This document shows positions 9,688 to 17,153 of a DNA stretch of 64,000 nucleotides, one piece after another. The notes beneath the pieces are model-generated. The model worked only from the letters and a program-made list of their open reading frames with translations, made no database searches and was not told where the DNA came from. Origin of the DNA: Saccharophagus sp. K07 (GTDB lineage: Bacteria; Pseudomonadota; Gammaproteobacteria; Pseudomonadales; Cellvibrionaceae). The stretch is from assembly GCF_014336955.1 (NCBI RefSeq), contig NZ_QRAI01000006.1:119942-183941 (forward strand). Direction: 5' to 3'. Each line of letters begins with the position of its first letter. Position 1 is the stretch's first letter. A program made the translations under genes and the position numbers.

Positions 9688-9763
9688 GGGGCTATAGCTC
9701 AGCTGGGAGAGCGCGACACTGGCAGTGTCGAGGTCAGCGGTTCGATCCCGCTTAGCTCCACCA
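9688..9763 (+). tRNA. tRNA-Ala, anticodon GGC
   Basis: A 76-base cloverleaf. The acceptor arms are GGGGCTA (9688-9694) and TAGCTCC (9753-9759), followed by discriminator A and an encoded CCA. The D arm is TAGCTCAGCTGGGAGAGC. The anticodon stem CGACA/TGTCG encloses the loop CTGGCAG, giving anticodon GGC, and the T arm contains GGTTCGATCC. A strong promoter precedes it and an intrinsic terminator follows. Confidence 0.97.
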
Positions 9764-9770
9764 AATCTCG

Positions 9771-9803
9771 AAAGGCCGCGTGAGAAATCACGCGGCCTTT
9801 TTC
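9771..9803 (+). terminator. Rho-independent terminator of tRNA-Ala
   Basis: A perfect 13-bp stem starting AAAGGCCGCG closes a GAAA tetraloop and is followed by T residues (arms 9771-9783 and 9788-9800). It begins eight bases after the tRNA CCA end. Confidence 0.92.
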
Positions 9804-9988
9804 GTTTTAGGCGTTTGATTATCGACTTTTCATACATTTGTTCGATACGCTCGGCAATTGCAATGCTATCTGGCGGCTAATGCCAAGGGCTCAGTTCGGT
9901 TTTTTTGCAGGCAGGATGAAGTAGAATGGCAACTTTTTGGTGGTGAAGGGCGGGAATGTATTTCCGTTAGCCAATAAAGGAGGTATCT

Positions 9989-11254
9989 GTGCAACAAAAT
10001 AATGTTGATTACTGGAAGTCTGGGACATTCCCGCCCAAGTTGGGAACCATATTGGCTATAGCGACAGTAGTCCGGATTTTATGGGCACTCCTGATTCCGG
10101 TGGTTCCTATATCCGACAGTCACGCATACGACACCTTTGCTTTAAATATATGGCAGCACGGAGTCTACGGCTGGACACCTGAGTCACCAACTTCTTTTTG
10201 GCCTGTTGGCACCTCCGCTCTTTACGCACTGGTGTATCAGATTTTCGGGCACAATTACTCCTTCATCGTAGTCCTTAATTTGCTGTTGTCGATTGCCATC
10301 GTATTTTTCTCTTATAAAGTCACCCTTCTTTTTTTTAGTGAATCAGTTGCTCGATGGAGCGCGCTGCTGATTGCGGTTTGGCCCACTCATATATTTTTCG
10401 TCACTATTCTCGCCAGCGAGCTGCCTTACACAGTGCTTACCCTGAGCGGCATTTATTACTTTTTTAAAGAAGATAGAGTGACGGTCATAAATATTCTCGT
10501 TGCGGGAATCAGCTTCGCTCTCGCTTATTACGTTCGTCCTCTCGCCACCACAGTTTTACTGGTTTGTGCTTTTGGTGCAGTGGTCGCCGGAGGAAAGAAA
10601 TTATCTGTAACTGCATTAAAGACTTCGTTGCTCCTCTTGATCATGGCACTGGCTGTCAGCCCTTGGGCCAAGCGTAATTACGACTTGTATGGCGAAATTG
10701 TCCCCATGTCCACTAATGGTGGAGCTGTGTTCTGGATGGGGAATACTCCTGGCACAGAAGGTGGTTACCACCCCATGCCGGATTATGTAACAAACATGAA
10801 CGAACAAGAACGGAATAAAGCTCTGAAACATGACGCCATGGAATATATCAAGGCGGAGCCCGGCGCATTTGTACTGCGCACTCTGGAGAAGTTCATCAAA
10901 TTCCATATCTGGGAAACGATTGGCGTAAGCTGGAACGAAAAAGGAATAGAGCAAGTGTTAGGGGCTCAATGGATTAAACCGCTAAAACTTCTTTCGCAAG
11001 CATTTTGGCTCGGAGCTTTGCTATTGAGTTTGATCGGTACAGTTTTGTTTATACGGAACTCACCGCTGCTGCAGGTCTTTCACCCATTTTTGTTGTTGTG
11101 GGCCAGCTCTGCCGGGCTGCATGCGCTGATTGCTGCCCAAGATCGATACCATTTTCCGATAGTACCCTTTGTTTTTGCCTTTGGTGCTTACGCTGTTCAC
11201 CAGTTTGCGCTCCATCGGCAAGAGCGGCAGAAACAGGTCGGGGTGCAAGCGTGA
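9989..11254 (+). CDS. GT-C (ArnT/GT39-like) membrane glycosyltransferase
   Basis: A 421-residue polytopic membrane protein with about ten hydrophobic helices. The GTG start at 9989 is set by an AGGAGG Shine-Dalgarno six bases upstream. After TM1, the first periplasmic loop carries the acidic ISDSHAYD motif (residues ~42-49), the place where GT-C enzymes keep their catalytic Asp. It is followed by SPTSFWPVGTSALYALVYQIFG, the usual P-x-x-P/G-Y-x-x-x-L region of ArnT/PMT-like proteins. These enzymes use a polyprenyl-phosphate sugar on the periplasmic side to glycosylate a lipid, glycan or protein. The two following genes could make and flip such a donor. The acceptor cannot be read from the sequence. 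The stop overlaps the next GTG start, indicating translational coupling. Confidence 0.8.
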   Translation: MQQNNVDYWKSGTFPPKLGTILAIATVVRILWALLIPVVPISDSHAYDTFALNIWQHGVYGWTPESPTSFWPVGTSALYALVYQIFGHNYSFIVVLNLLLSIAIVFFSYKVTLLFFSESVARWSALLIAVWPTHIFFVTILASELPYTVLTLSGIYYFFKEDRVTVINILVAGISFALAYYVRPLATTVLLVCAFGAVVAGGKKLSVTALKTSLLLLIMALAVSPWAKRNYDLYGEIVPMSTNGGAVFWMGNTPGTEGGYHPMPDYVTNMNEQERNKALKHDAMEYIKAEPGAFVLRTLEKFIKFHIWETIGVSWNEKGIEQVLGAQWIKPLKLLSQAFWLGALLLSLIGTVLFIRNSPLLQVFHPFLLLWASSAGLHALIAAQDRYHFPIVPFVFAFGAYAVHQFALHRQERQKQVGVQA

Positions 11255-12672
11255 AATCAGGAACACCAATTGCGGTAGATCTGGATGGCAGCCTTATCCA
11301 TACGGATATTTTGTATGAGACTTTTGTAAGAGCAGTTTTTCGCCATCCCTGGTGCTTGCTCATGCTGATCCCCTGGCTGCTTAGCGGAAAAGCTTATTTG
11401 AAAATGAAACTGGCCTCCTTGGTGGATTTCGATATTGCGGCGCTTCCCTATAACCAGGAGCTGCTCAATTATCTGAGCGAACAAAAAGATCGCGAAATCA
11501 TTCTCTGCACGGCGACCAACGAAAAATTAGCGCAGAACATCGCAGCGCATCTCGGCTTTTTTGACGGCGCCATAGGCAGTACCGCCACTCTGAACCTCAC
11601 CGGCAGTGAAAAAGCGAAGGTGCTGGTAGAGCGATATGGAGAGGGCAATTTTACCTATGTCGGCAATGAAACCAGAGATTTGAAAATCTGGAAACATGCT
11701 GCCAGTGCGATTGTCGTGGAGCGCGGGGAAAAGCTCGCCAAAAAGGTGCGGGAACTCTGTCCTGTGGAGCACACCTGCAAAGCACTTGTGCCTTCTGTCA
11801 AAGTTATTGCCAAAGCGCTCCGACTGCACCAGTGGGTAAAAAATATTCTTTTGTTTGTGCCGTTGCTGACCTCCCATCAATTTATGAATTTGGACTTGGT
11901 GTGGACCTGCGTATTGGCGTTCATCTCATTTGGGCTGTGTGCCTCGGCTACCTACTTGGTAAACGACCTGTCCGATTTGGACTCGGATCGCTGCCATCGG
12001 AAAAAGAAATTTAGACCTTTGGCAGCTGGTACCTTGTCGATTCGTCGGGCGTTTCTGATTCTTGCATTGACGCTTCCAGTTTCTGCATTGCTCGCGTATT
12101 ACATAGACCTGTTATTCCTGCTTGTTCTCGGCGTATATGTTGTTGTAACCCTCGCCTATAGCTTTTTGCTAAAGCGCTTGCAAACTGTGGACATTATCAC
12201 TCTCGCATCTCTGTACACATTACGCATTGTTGCTGGCGGTGCAGCTGTAGGAATTGTGCCGTCATTTTGGCTATTGGCATTTTCCATGTTCTTGTTCTTG
12301 TGCCTTGCACTCATCAAGCGCATTTCGGAAATTCTCAAAACGGACGGGGGCGACGGCGCAGTAAAAAAAATATCCGGACGCGGTTATTACACATCCGACT
12401 TGCAGATATTGACCAGTTTGGCGACATCGTCAGGCATGCTTTCCATTCTGGTTTTTGCCATGTATCTCAACAGTGACGATGTGATAGCGCTCTATCAATT
12501 TCCCTATCTTCTCTGGCTGGTGTGTCCAGTTTTGCTTTATTGGATCGTGCGCATTTTAGTCATGAGTTCGCGCGGTGAAATCGACGAGGATCCTATTGTA
12601 TTTGCATTAAAGGATCGCCGAAGTTGGCTCGCTGGTTTTTGCATCGCGGTTATTCTTTTTCTGTCAATTTAG
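11251..12672 (+). CDS. HAD phosphatase - UbiA prenyltransferase fusion (DPPR-synthase-like)
   Basis: A 473-residue fusion. The GTG at 11251 overlaps the glycosyltransferase stop; the frame extends further up, but that part is antisense-like. Residues ~1-190 are a HAD phosphatase: AVDLDGSLIHTD (D10, D12), ILCTATNEK, the Lys of TGSEKAKVL, and YVGNETRDLKIW. Residues ~195-473 are a UbiA-type membrane prenyltransferase with NDLSDLDSDRCHRKK followed by FRPLAAG, and YSFLLKRLQTVDIITLASLY. These resemble decaprenyl-phosphate 5-phosphoribosyltransferase, which joins PRPP to polyprenyl phosphate. A fused HAD domain could remove the remaining 5-phosphate. Flanking genes encode a GT-C transferase and a small flippase-like protein, supporting a polyprenyl-phosphoryl-pentose pathway. 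The specific sugar is inference. Confidence 0.8.
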   Translation: MKSGTPIAVDLDGSLIHTDILYETFVRAVFRHPWCLLMLIPWLLSGKAYLKMKLASLVDFDIAALPYNQELLNYLSEQKDREIILCTATNEKLAQNIAAHLGFFDGAIGSTATLNLTGSEKAKVLVERYGEGNFTYVGNETRDLKIWKHAASAIVVERGEKLAKKVRELCPVEHTCKALVPSVKVIAKALRLHQWVKNILLFVPLLTSHQFMNLDLVWTCVLAFISFGLCASATYLVNDLSDLDSDRCHRKKKFRPLAAGTLSIRRAFLILALTLPVSALLAYYIDLLFLLVLGVYVVVTLAYSFLLKRLQTVDIITLASLYTLRIVAGGAAVGIVPSFWLLAFSMFLFLCLALIKRISEILKTDGGDGAVKKISGRGYYTSDLQILTSLATSSGMLSILVFAMYLNSDDVIALYQFPYLLWLVCPVLLYWIVRILVMSSRGEIDEDPIVFALKDRRSWLAGFCIAVILFLSI

Positions 12673-12680
12673 GAACCGTT

Positions 12681-13058
12681 ATGGGTTTACTTAATTTTGT
12701 CGTCATACTTTTCACAGTTTTTCTTTCAGCGTGCGCGCAATTGATGCTCAAAATGGGCGCGGCAGCGACCTTGGGTGTAGGGCAACCTAGTACACCCTAT
12801 GAACTCGTCGTGAAAGTCATGTTTTCACCCCTGATCTTGTCCGGCATTTTTACTTATGGCGTGAGTGTGCTGATTTGGATATGGGTGCTGTCTCGAGTCG
12901 AGCTGAGCATCGCTTATCCCTTCGTCGGGTTGAGTTTCATATTCACCCTGCTGTTCGGGATGTTTTTTCTGGGTGAAGCTGTTAATTTCTCAAAAATCAT
13001 CGGTACGCTAATGATCGTGGGCGGTTGCATTTTTATTGCAAATTCGGCGGCCTCTTAA
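12681..13058 (+). CDS. SMR/EamA-like small membrane protein, possible lipid-sugar flippase
   Basis: A 125-residue protein with four predicted helices. The start at 12681 (MGLLNFVVILFTV) is preferred, eight bases after the upstream stop and with AGGAACC in front. The fold pattern matches the small-multidrug-resistance/ArnE-ArnF type: CAQLMLKMGAA in helix 1, a short cytoplasmic loop, SVLIWIWVLSRVELSIAYPFVGLSFIF in helices 2-3, and LGEAVNFSKIIGTLMIVGGCIFI in helices 3-4. ArnE/F-like proteins flip undecaprenyl-phosphate-aminoarabinose. As third gene after a GT-C transferase and a HAD-UbiA protein, the same kind of job is the best guess. Drug export is a possible alternative. Confidence 0.7.
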   Translation: MGLLNFVVILFTVFLSACAQLMLKMGAAATLGVGQPSTPYELVVKVMFSPLILSGIFTYGVSVLIWIWVLSRVELSIAYPFVGLSFIFTLLFGMFFLGEAVNFSKIIGTLMIVGGCIFIANSAAS

Positions 13059-13152
13059 AAGCCTAAAGTTGAGATCTGGAAGAATCTTTATTCGGGCGTA
13101 AACTCTATAATGCTTGCCGTAAAATATTTTGCTGCGGTACGAGCATCTATAG

Positions 13153-13202
13153 CGCCGGGGACGACCCCGTTACGCTTCGAATAACACCGGGACGACCCGG
13201 GG
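13153..13202 (+). promoter_or_regulatory. Guanidine-II riboswitch (mini-ykkC motif)
   Basis: Two short GC hairpins each close an ACGA tetraloop: GGGG-ACGA-CCCC at 13157-13168 and CCGGG-ACGA-CCCGG at 13187-13200. They are joined by an ~18-base linker and end 17 bases before the start codon of an SMR exporter. Paired stem-loops with ACGR loops are the hallmark of the mini-ykkC/guanidine-II class, which opens translation of guanidinium-handling genes when guanidine binds. The downstream AGGA ribosome site at ~13207-13210 lies next to the second hairpin, so control of ribosome access is likely. Confidence 0.93.
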
Positions 13203-13217
13203 CTTTAGGATTCAATC

Positions 13218-13535
13218 ATGAGTTGGTTTTTGTTGGTGCTGGCGGGAATTTTTGAGGTGGTTTGGGCGACTTCGCTCAAGTACACCGAAGGGTTTACCAA
13301 GTTCGTACCATCCTTTATCACTTTGGCGGCGATGTTCGTCAGCTTTTACCTGTTAAGTCTTGCTCTTCGTTCGCTTCCGCTAGGGGCGGGATATGCCGTT
13401 TGGGTTGGTATTGGCGCTGTTGGCACTGCGATACTCGGCGTTATTGCCTTTCACGAGCCGGTAACTTTGTTAAAAGTCGTCAGCCTGACCTTGGTGATTG
13501 TGGGAATTATCGGGTTGAAGTTGTCTGCGGGCTAA
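13218..13535 (+). CDS. sugE: SMR guanidinium exporter (SugE/Gdx)
   Basis: A 105-residue four-helix small multidrug resistance protein starting MSWFLLVLAGIFEVVWATSLKY. The membrane-embedded Glu13 of helix 1 is the proton/substrate site of all SMR exporters, and G-I-F-E-V-V-W-A-T is the SugE/Gdx version of that helix. LPLGAGYAVWVGIGAVGTAILG is the typical helix 3. The family splits into broad drug exporters (EmrE) and guanidinium exporters (Gdx). The guanidine-II riboswitch immediately upstream places this one firmly in the Gdx group. The dimer exports guanidinium ions in exchange for protons across the inner membrane. Confidence 0.95.
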   Translation: MSWFLLVLAGIFEVVWATSLKYTEGFTKFVPSFITLAAMFVSFYLLSLALRSLPLGAGYAVWVGIGAVGTAILGVIAFHEPVTLLKVVSLTLVIVGIIGLKLSAG

Positions 13536-13562
13536 TGTCTTGCGGCGTAATGTCTTAAGCAA

Positions 13563-13597
13563 AGCCAGCCGGGGTTATAAGCTTCCCCCGCTGGCTC
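13563..13597. terminator. Hairpin between convergent sugE and aer-like genes
   Basis: An imperfect inverted repeat: AGCCAGC/GCTGGCT outer arms plus a GGGG/CCCC inner stem around an A/T-rich loop. It sits between two convergent genes, 27 bases after the sugE stop and 24 bases before the end of the receptor gene. Neither side has a strong T run, so it may act as a weak bidirectional terminator or as a 3'-end stabiliser. Confidence 0.5.
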
Positions 13598-13620
13598 TAT
13601 GTGTACCAGAAGCGTATGTA

Positions 13621-15192
13621 TTACCGGAAGCGCAACACTAACTCCAACTGCTTCTCCGTGAGTTGTCCCATCTCTTTTCCCAGTTGCTCGGCTTCTTGTA
13701 TATCGTTCTGGGTCCTGGACGCGATATCTGTAATTGTTTTTGTGTTTCGCTGAATATCCGCAGCGGCAACCGATTGTTCTTCAGCCGCGGCAGCGATTTG
13801 GTGAGACATCTGGTCTATATGAATGACTGATTGGGAAATCGCTGTGAGCGCCTGGTGAACATTGCTCATGGCGCTAACACTGCGATCCACCGAGGCAAGG
13901 CATTTATCCATACCGGTCCGCACGTCGTCGGTTGCACTGACGAGATGACGGATAATTGAATGGATATGTTCGGTCGATTCCTGCGTGCGCAGTGCCAAGG
14001 AGCGTACTTCATCAGCCACCACAGCAAAGCCGCGGCCTTGCTCACCCGCTCGTGCCGCTTCAATAGCAGCGTTCAGGGCGAGAAGGTTGGTTTGTTCGGC
14101 GATGCCGCGAATAACTCCGACTACCTGCGCGATTTGTCCGCCATCCAACATCAAGCGTCCAATAACCTCGTTCAATGAGGCGACCGTGGAGGAGAGGGTA
14201 TTTACCGCATCCTGGGCTGCCGTCATTACTCGGTGGCCATTGGCAACATCATCGGCAGCTTTGCTGGTCGACACGGATGTCTGGCTCGCGCCCGACGCCA
14301 CTTCTTGTACTGCTGAGGCCATCTGTACCATAGCGGCGGCGACATTTGCGGTTTCCGCTTGTTGCTCCGCCATGCTTTCGAAAATGCGTAATCTGGAAGC
14401 GTCAACGTCGCCCTCCTTCTGCATAAGTGCCAAGGCGGATTCACGGAAGCGGCCCAGGGCTGTTCGCAAACGGAGTTGGGTGGCCAGTTGAGCGAGTCTT
14501 ATCTCGTTAACTTCGCTGACGCCACCTGTGAAGACATAGGCTGCAATCTTGTCTTGAATGACAGCATGAGATTCTTTAAGCACGGTTCGCAGTGAAACGC
14601 GGCGAACTTGGCGCGCCAACAATCCGAGGATGAGGGCGGGAAGAAGCAGCAATGCACTAAGTGACATGGAAAACTTAGACAATAGTGCGGACAAAACCAC
14701 AAACAGCAGCCAGCAGATTGCCGTCGCAAGGGTGCTCACTCCCCAATTGGCTTTCCAGCGCTGGAATAGGGAAAAGTAGGATTTGCCAGCATTGGCTCGT
14801 TTATAAAGGTGGTCCGCCCGTTCGATGTACGCGGGGTCCACCTTGAATCTAACGGACTCGTATCCGCAAATCTTGTCACCATCCCAAACCGGAGTGACAT
14901 AAGCCGTTACCCAATAATGGTCGCCGTTCTTGCAGCGGTTTTTCACCACGCCCATCCAGGGTTTACCACTCTTGAGGCGCTGCCACATCAACCCAAAGAC
15001 CGCTGGAGGCATGTCAGGGTGGCGGATGATATTGTGGGGCTGGCCGATAAGCTCTTCCCTGGAAAAGCCAGATATCCGGCAGAAGGTGTCATTGCAAAAG
15101 ATGATGTTGCCCTGCAAGTCGGAAGATGAAACGATTTCATCATCGGGGGTGAGCTTCACTTCTCGCCCGGTAATAGGACCATTAATACGCAT
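13621..15192 (-). CDS. Aer-like PAS-domain methyl-accepting chemotaxis protein
   Basis: A 523-residue receptor. Residues ~15-125 form a PAS domain ([38 protein letters not shown]) closely matching the FAD-binding PAS domain of the aerotaxis receptor Aer. Residues ~150-190 hold a hydrophobic hairpin that anchors the protein without a periplasmic domain. The C-terminal half is the helical signalling domain with the hairpin tip [20 protein letters not shown] followed by [15 protein letters not shown]. It probably senses redox or oxygen status and signals through CheW/CheA. The gene stands alone, with a 327-bp upstream region. Confidence 0.9.
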   Translation of the reverse strand: MRINGPITGREVKLTPDDEIVSSSDLQGNIIFCNDTFCRISGFSREELIGQPHNIIRHPDMPPAVFGLMWQRLKSGKPWMGVVKNRCKNGDHYWVTAYVTPVWDGDKICGYESVRFKVDPAYIERADHLYKRANAGKSYFSLFQRWKANWGVSTLATAICWLLFVVLSALLSKFSMSLSALLLLPALILGLLARQVRRVSLRTVLKESHAVIQDKIAAYVFTGGVSEVNEIRLAQLATQLRLRTALGRFRESALALMQKEGDVDASRLRIFESMAEQQAETANVAAAMVQMASAVQEVASGASQTSVSTSKAADDVANGHRVMTAAQDAVNTLSSTVASLNEVIGRLMLDGGQIAQVVGVIRGIAEQTNLLALNAAIEAARAGEQGRGFAVVADEVRSLALRTQESTEHIHSIIRHLVSATDDVRTGMDKCLASVDRSVSAMSNVHQALTAISQSVIHIDQMSHQIAAAAEEQSVAAADIQRNTKTITDIASRTQNDIQEAEQLGKEMGQLTEKQLELVLRFR

Positions 15193-15519
15193 ATAAAAAG
15201 CCCGGGATTGGTATATCTCGTTAGAGTCTGCCGATATCCGTGAGTCATTACTCTCCAGTACCGATCTTTTACTCCCCTTAATCCTAGCTCAGTTGGCGCA
15301 ATACGCCCGTTTAATTTGTTCAGTGGCGCGCTGAAAGTCTTGCAAGTGTGTTGGTATGCCAATAATCGCTGCGTTGTTAGGGTTTGGCGGTTAGGCTTCG
15401 CTCACTGATAAGCGTGGCGACGCGTTGGATTAAATGTTCGATTAGCAATGGTGTTCATAGAAGCGCTCGGCAAATGTCGCTAGGCTAAGCGGCGTTTTTA
15501 TCCAGCGGATTGTATCCAG
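15193..15519. other. Intergenic region between divergent aer-like and ICMT-like genes
   Basis: 327 bases with no credible gene. The region must contain promoters for both divergent genes, but I see no convincing -10/-35 pair. A 12-base stretch at 15285-15296 resembles a tRNA D arm but has no cloverleaf around it. Confidence 0.5.
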
Positions 15520-16701
15520 ATGCTATCTCCCACATTGGCCATTGTAGGCGTAGTGATTTCATTTGTTGTGAGCATCTTGCTCTTTCAATACCAAGTGCTC
15601 CCGCACACAACCTTCTTCTTTGTACCAATTTTTGTATTGATTGCTTATCACACGCTGGTCATGCAGCTGACCCCCGGGAGACAAAATCACAAGCAACCTT
15701 GGTCCAAGGTGTTGAAGAAAAGCGCAGGAAAATACGTATTTTGGGCTGGGGTGATAGGTGGTCTCTACGGCATATATCGCCATCATCCTTTCTACGCCAA
15801 TTTTGCTGTTCACACAGTGTCGATGGTGGGCTTTTTCCTGAAGTGTTATTTGATTTTGGCTCCATTTTATTTTCTCTATCTGGAGCGATATAAAACTGGC
15901 CGATTTGATTGGTTTAACGATTCTTACTTAAAAATATTGTCTTTTTTTCGCACCATTTATAAACGGAATTGGGCGAGCTTGCGCTACCGTTTGCTGAAGC
16001 GTGGATACAAAAGCTTGCTGCTGTCCTGGATTGTACGACTGCATTTTATTCCGGTGATGGTGGAGCAGGTGTACTGGGGCACGAACCAAGTCGTCAATTC
16101 ATTGGGACGACCGGAATTGGCGTTGACTAATGTGATGTTCTTTGTGGGACTTTTGTTTCTCATAGACGCAATCAATGCATCCATGGGATATTTTTGGGAG
16201 TCAGCGCTGACAAAAACGCGATTTCGTGAAATTGATCCAAATGCATTTCACTGGATCGTGGTTCTGATGTGCTATATGCCGTTTATCGGTTTCGCCTCCA
16301 ACTTTGTACCATTTCCTACCGGGAATGGATCTCTGGTGATAATGCACCCTGTGTTTGAGATGGTGATTAACGTTGCGACGATTGTCAGTCTGTTGGGAAT
16401 TGTGCTGACGACGACTTGCCTCGGTTTTTCCTACTCAAACCTTTCCTATAAAAAGATTCAAACACGAGGGCCCTATGCTGTTGTGCGGCATCCCGGCACA
16501 GTGTTCAAAATCCTGTTTTTCTTCCTGACGATATTCCGCTTTGAATCCGCCTGGACTCCTCCGATTATTGCCGCCTTTGTGTTTTGGATGGGGGTTTATA
16601 TAGTACGAATCCTATGCGAAGAGCGTTTTTTAATGAAGTTTCGCGAATACCGCGATTATGCAGCGGTAACTCGCTATAGGCTGATCCCGCGGGTTTGGTG
16701 A
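15520..16701 (+). CDS. Polytopic membrane protein with C-terminal ICMT/PEMT-like methyltransferase domain
   Basis: A 393-residue membrane protein. It starts with two helices (residues ~3-50) and has about eight or nine hydrophobic segments in all. The last ~100 residues match the isoprenylcysteine carboxyl methyltransferase / phospholipid methyltransferase fold: GPYAVVRHPGTVFKILFFF (the R-H-P SAM-site motif), then EERFLMKFREYRDY and RYRLIPRVW (E-E...F...Y..Y..V.R...P). That domain methylates lipids or lipid-linked substrates at the membrane. The N-terminal ~270 residues are not a domain I recognise, and 393 residues is long for bacterial ICMT relatives (~150-220). No neighbour explains the substrate. 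The gene lies alone, downstream of a divergent chemoreceptor. Confidence 0.65.
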   Translation: MLSPTLAIVGVVISFVVSILLFQYQVLPHTTFFFVPIFVLIAYHTLVMQLTPGRQNHKQPWSKVLKKSAGKYVFWAGVIGGLYGIYRHHPFYANFAVHTVSMVGFFLKCYLILAPFYFLYLERYKTGRFDWFNDSYLKILSFFRTIYKRNWASLRYRLLKRGYKSLLLSWIVRLHFIPVMVEQVYWGTNQVVNSLGRPELALTNVMFFVGLLFLIDAINASMGYFWESALTKTRFREIDPNAFHWIVVLMCYMPFIGFASNFVPFPTGNGSLVIMHPVFEMVINVATIVSLLGIVLTTTCLGFSYSNLSYKKIQTRGPYAVVRHPGTVFKILFFFLTIFRFESAWTPPIIAAFVFWMGVYIVRILCEERFLMKFREYRDYAAVTRYRLIPRVW

Positions 16702-17013
16702 TGTTGCACCAGGCCGTCGTCGAAAAATTTGATATTTCGGTCTTCAAAGCTATCTGCAAAAAGCCTAAGGCTCGCCTCAATTTTGTTTGTAAGTGTTGGC
16801 TTTCAAGCAAGGACTGGTGTTTTGGAGGTCTGATTTGTAGAACAACAAGCTGGAAGAGGTTTGTTGCGTCACATCTCTCAATCTGAATTCTAATTACGAA
16901 AAGTTGATGTCGGAGGTTTTTACATAATTTTCGCGGCGGAAAACTCAAGGCCGCAGAGAATTGATCATTTCTGTGATGAATGTTGAAAAAAATTAGCTGT
17001 CGGGGCTACTTAA

Positions 17014-17032
17014 ATTGTCGATTTGTGACAAT
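17014..17032. promoter_or_regulatory. Dyad-symmetric candidate regulator site
   Basis: A perfect 6-bp inverted repeat, ATTGTC (17014-17019) and GACAAT (17027-17032), with a 7-base spacer. It lies ~43 bases upstream of the sigma-54-type promoter, about where an activator could bind, although enhancer-binding proteins often bind further up. I recognise no known operator consensus in it. Confidence 0.35.
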
Positions 17033-17074
17033 AAATGAAAGTATTGGGGAGAAATTACCGGTCTTTTGCTAGGA

Positions 17075-17090
17075 TGGCCGGGCGTTTGCA
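17075..17090 (+). promoter_or_regulatory. Candidate sigma-54 (RpoN) -24/-12 promoter
   Basis: The 16-base stretch TGGCCGGGCGTTTGCA has the invariant GG (17076-17077) and GC (17088-17089) at the required distance and agrees with TGGCACG-N4-TTGCW at 10 of 12 defined positions. Transcription would start near 17100 and give a leader of ~54 bases before the HPPD start codon. A good sigma-70 pair at this place is not evident. The match is seen directly; use by RpoN is inferred. Confidence 0.6.
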
Positions 17091-17153
17091 TTAGGGGTGC
17101 CAGCTTTACTTAAGATCAGAAAATAAGAAGTAGTCAATACTGAGGATACCCCT

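Larger units (their letters stand above)
16702..17153. other. Intergenic region upstream of the HPPD-NRPS locus
   Basis: 452 bases without a supported gene; it is A/T-rich compared with its flanks. Its 3' end holds a 19-bp dyad, a sigma-54-type promoter and a short leader described separately. The first ~310 bases show nothing I can interpret. Confidence 0.6.

Noticed and set aside
15285..15296. tRNA D-arm-like sequence TAGCTCAGTTGG
   Set aside because: No acceptor stem, anticodon arm or T arm can be fitted around it, so it is neither a tRNA nor a clear fragment.
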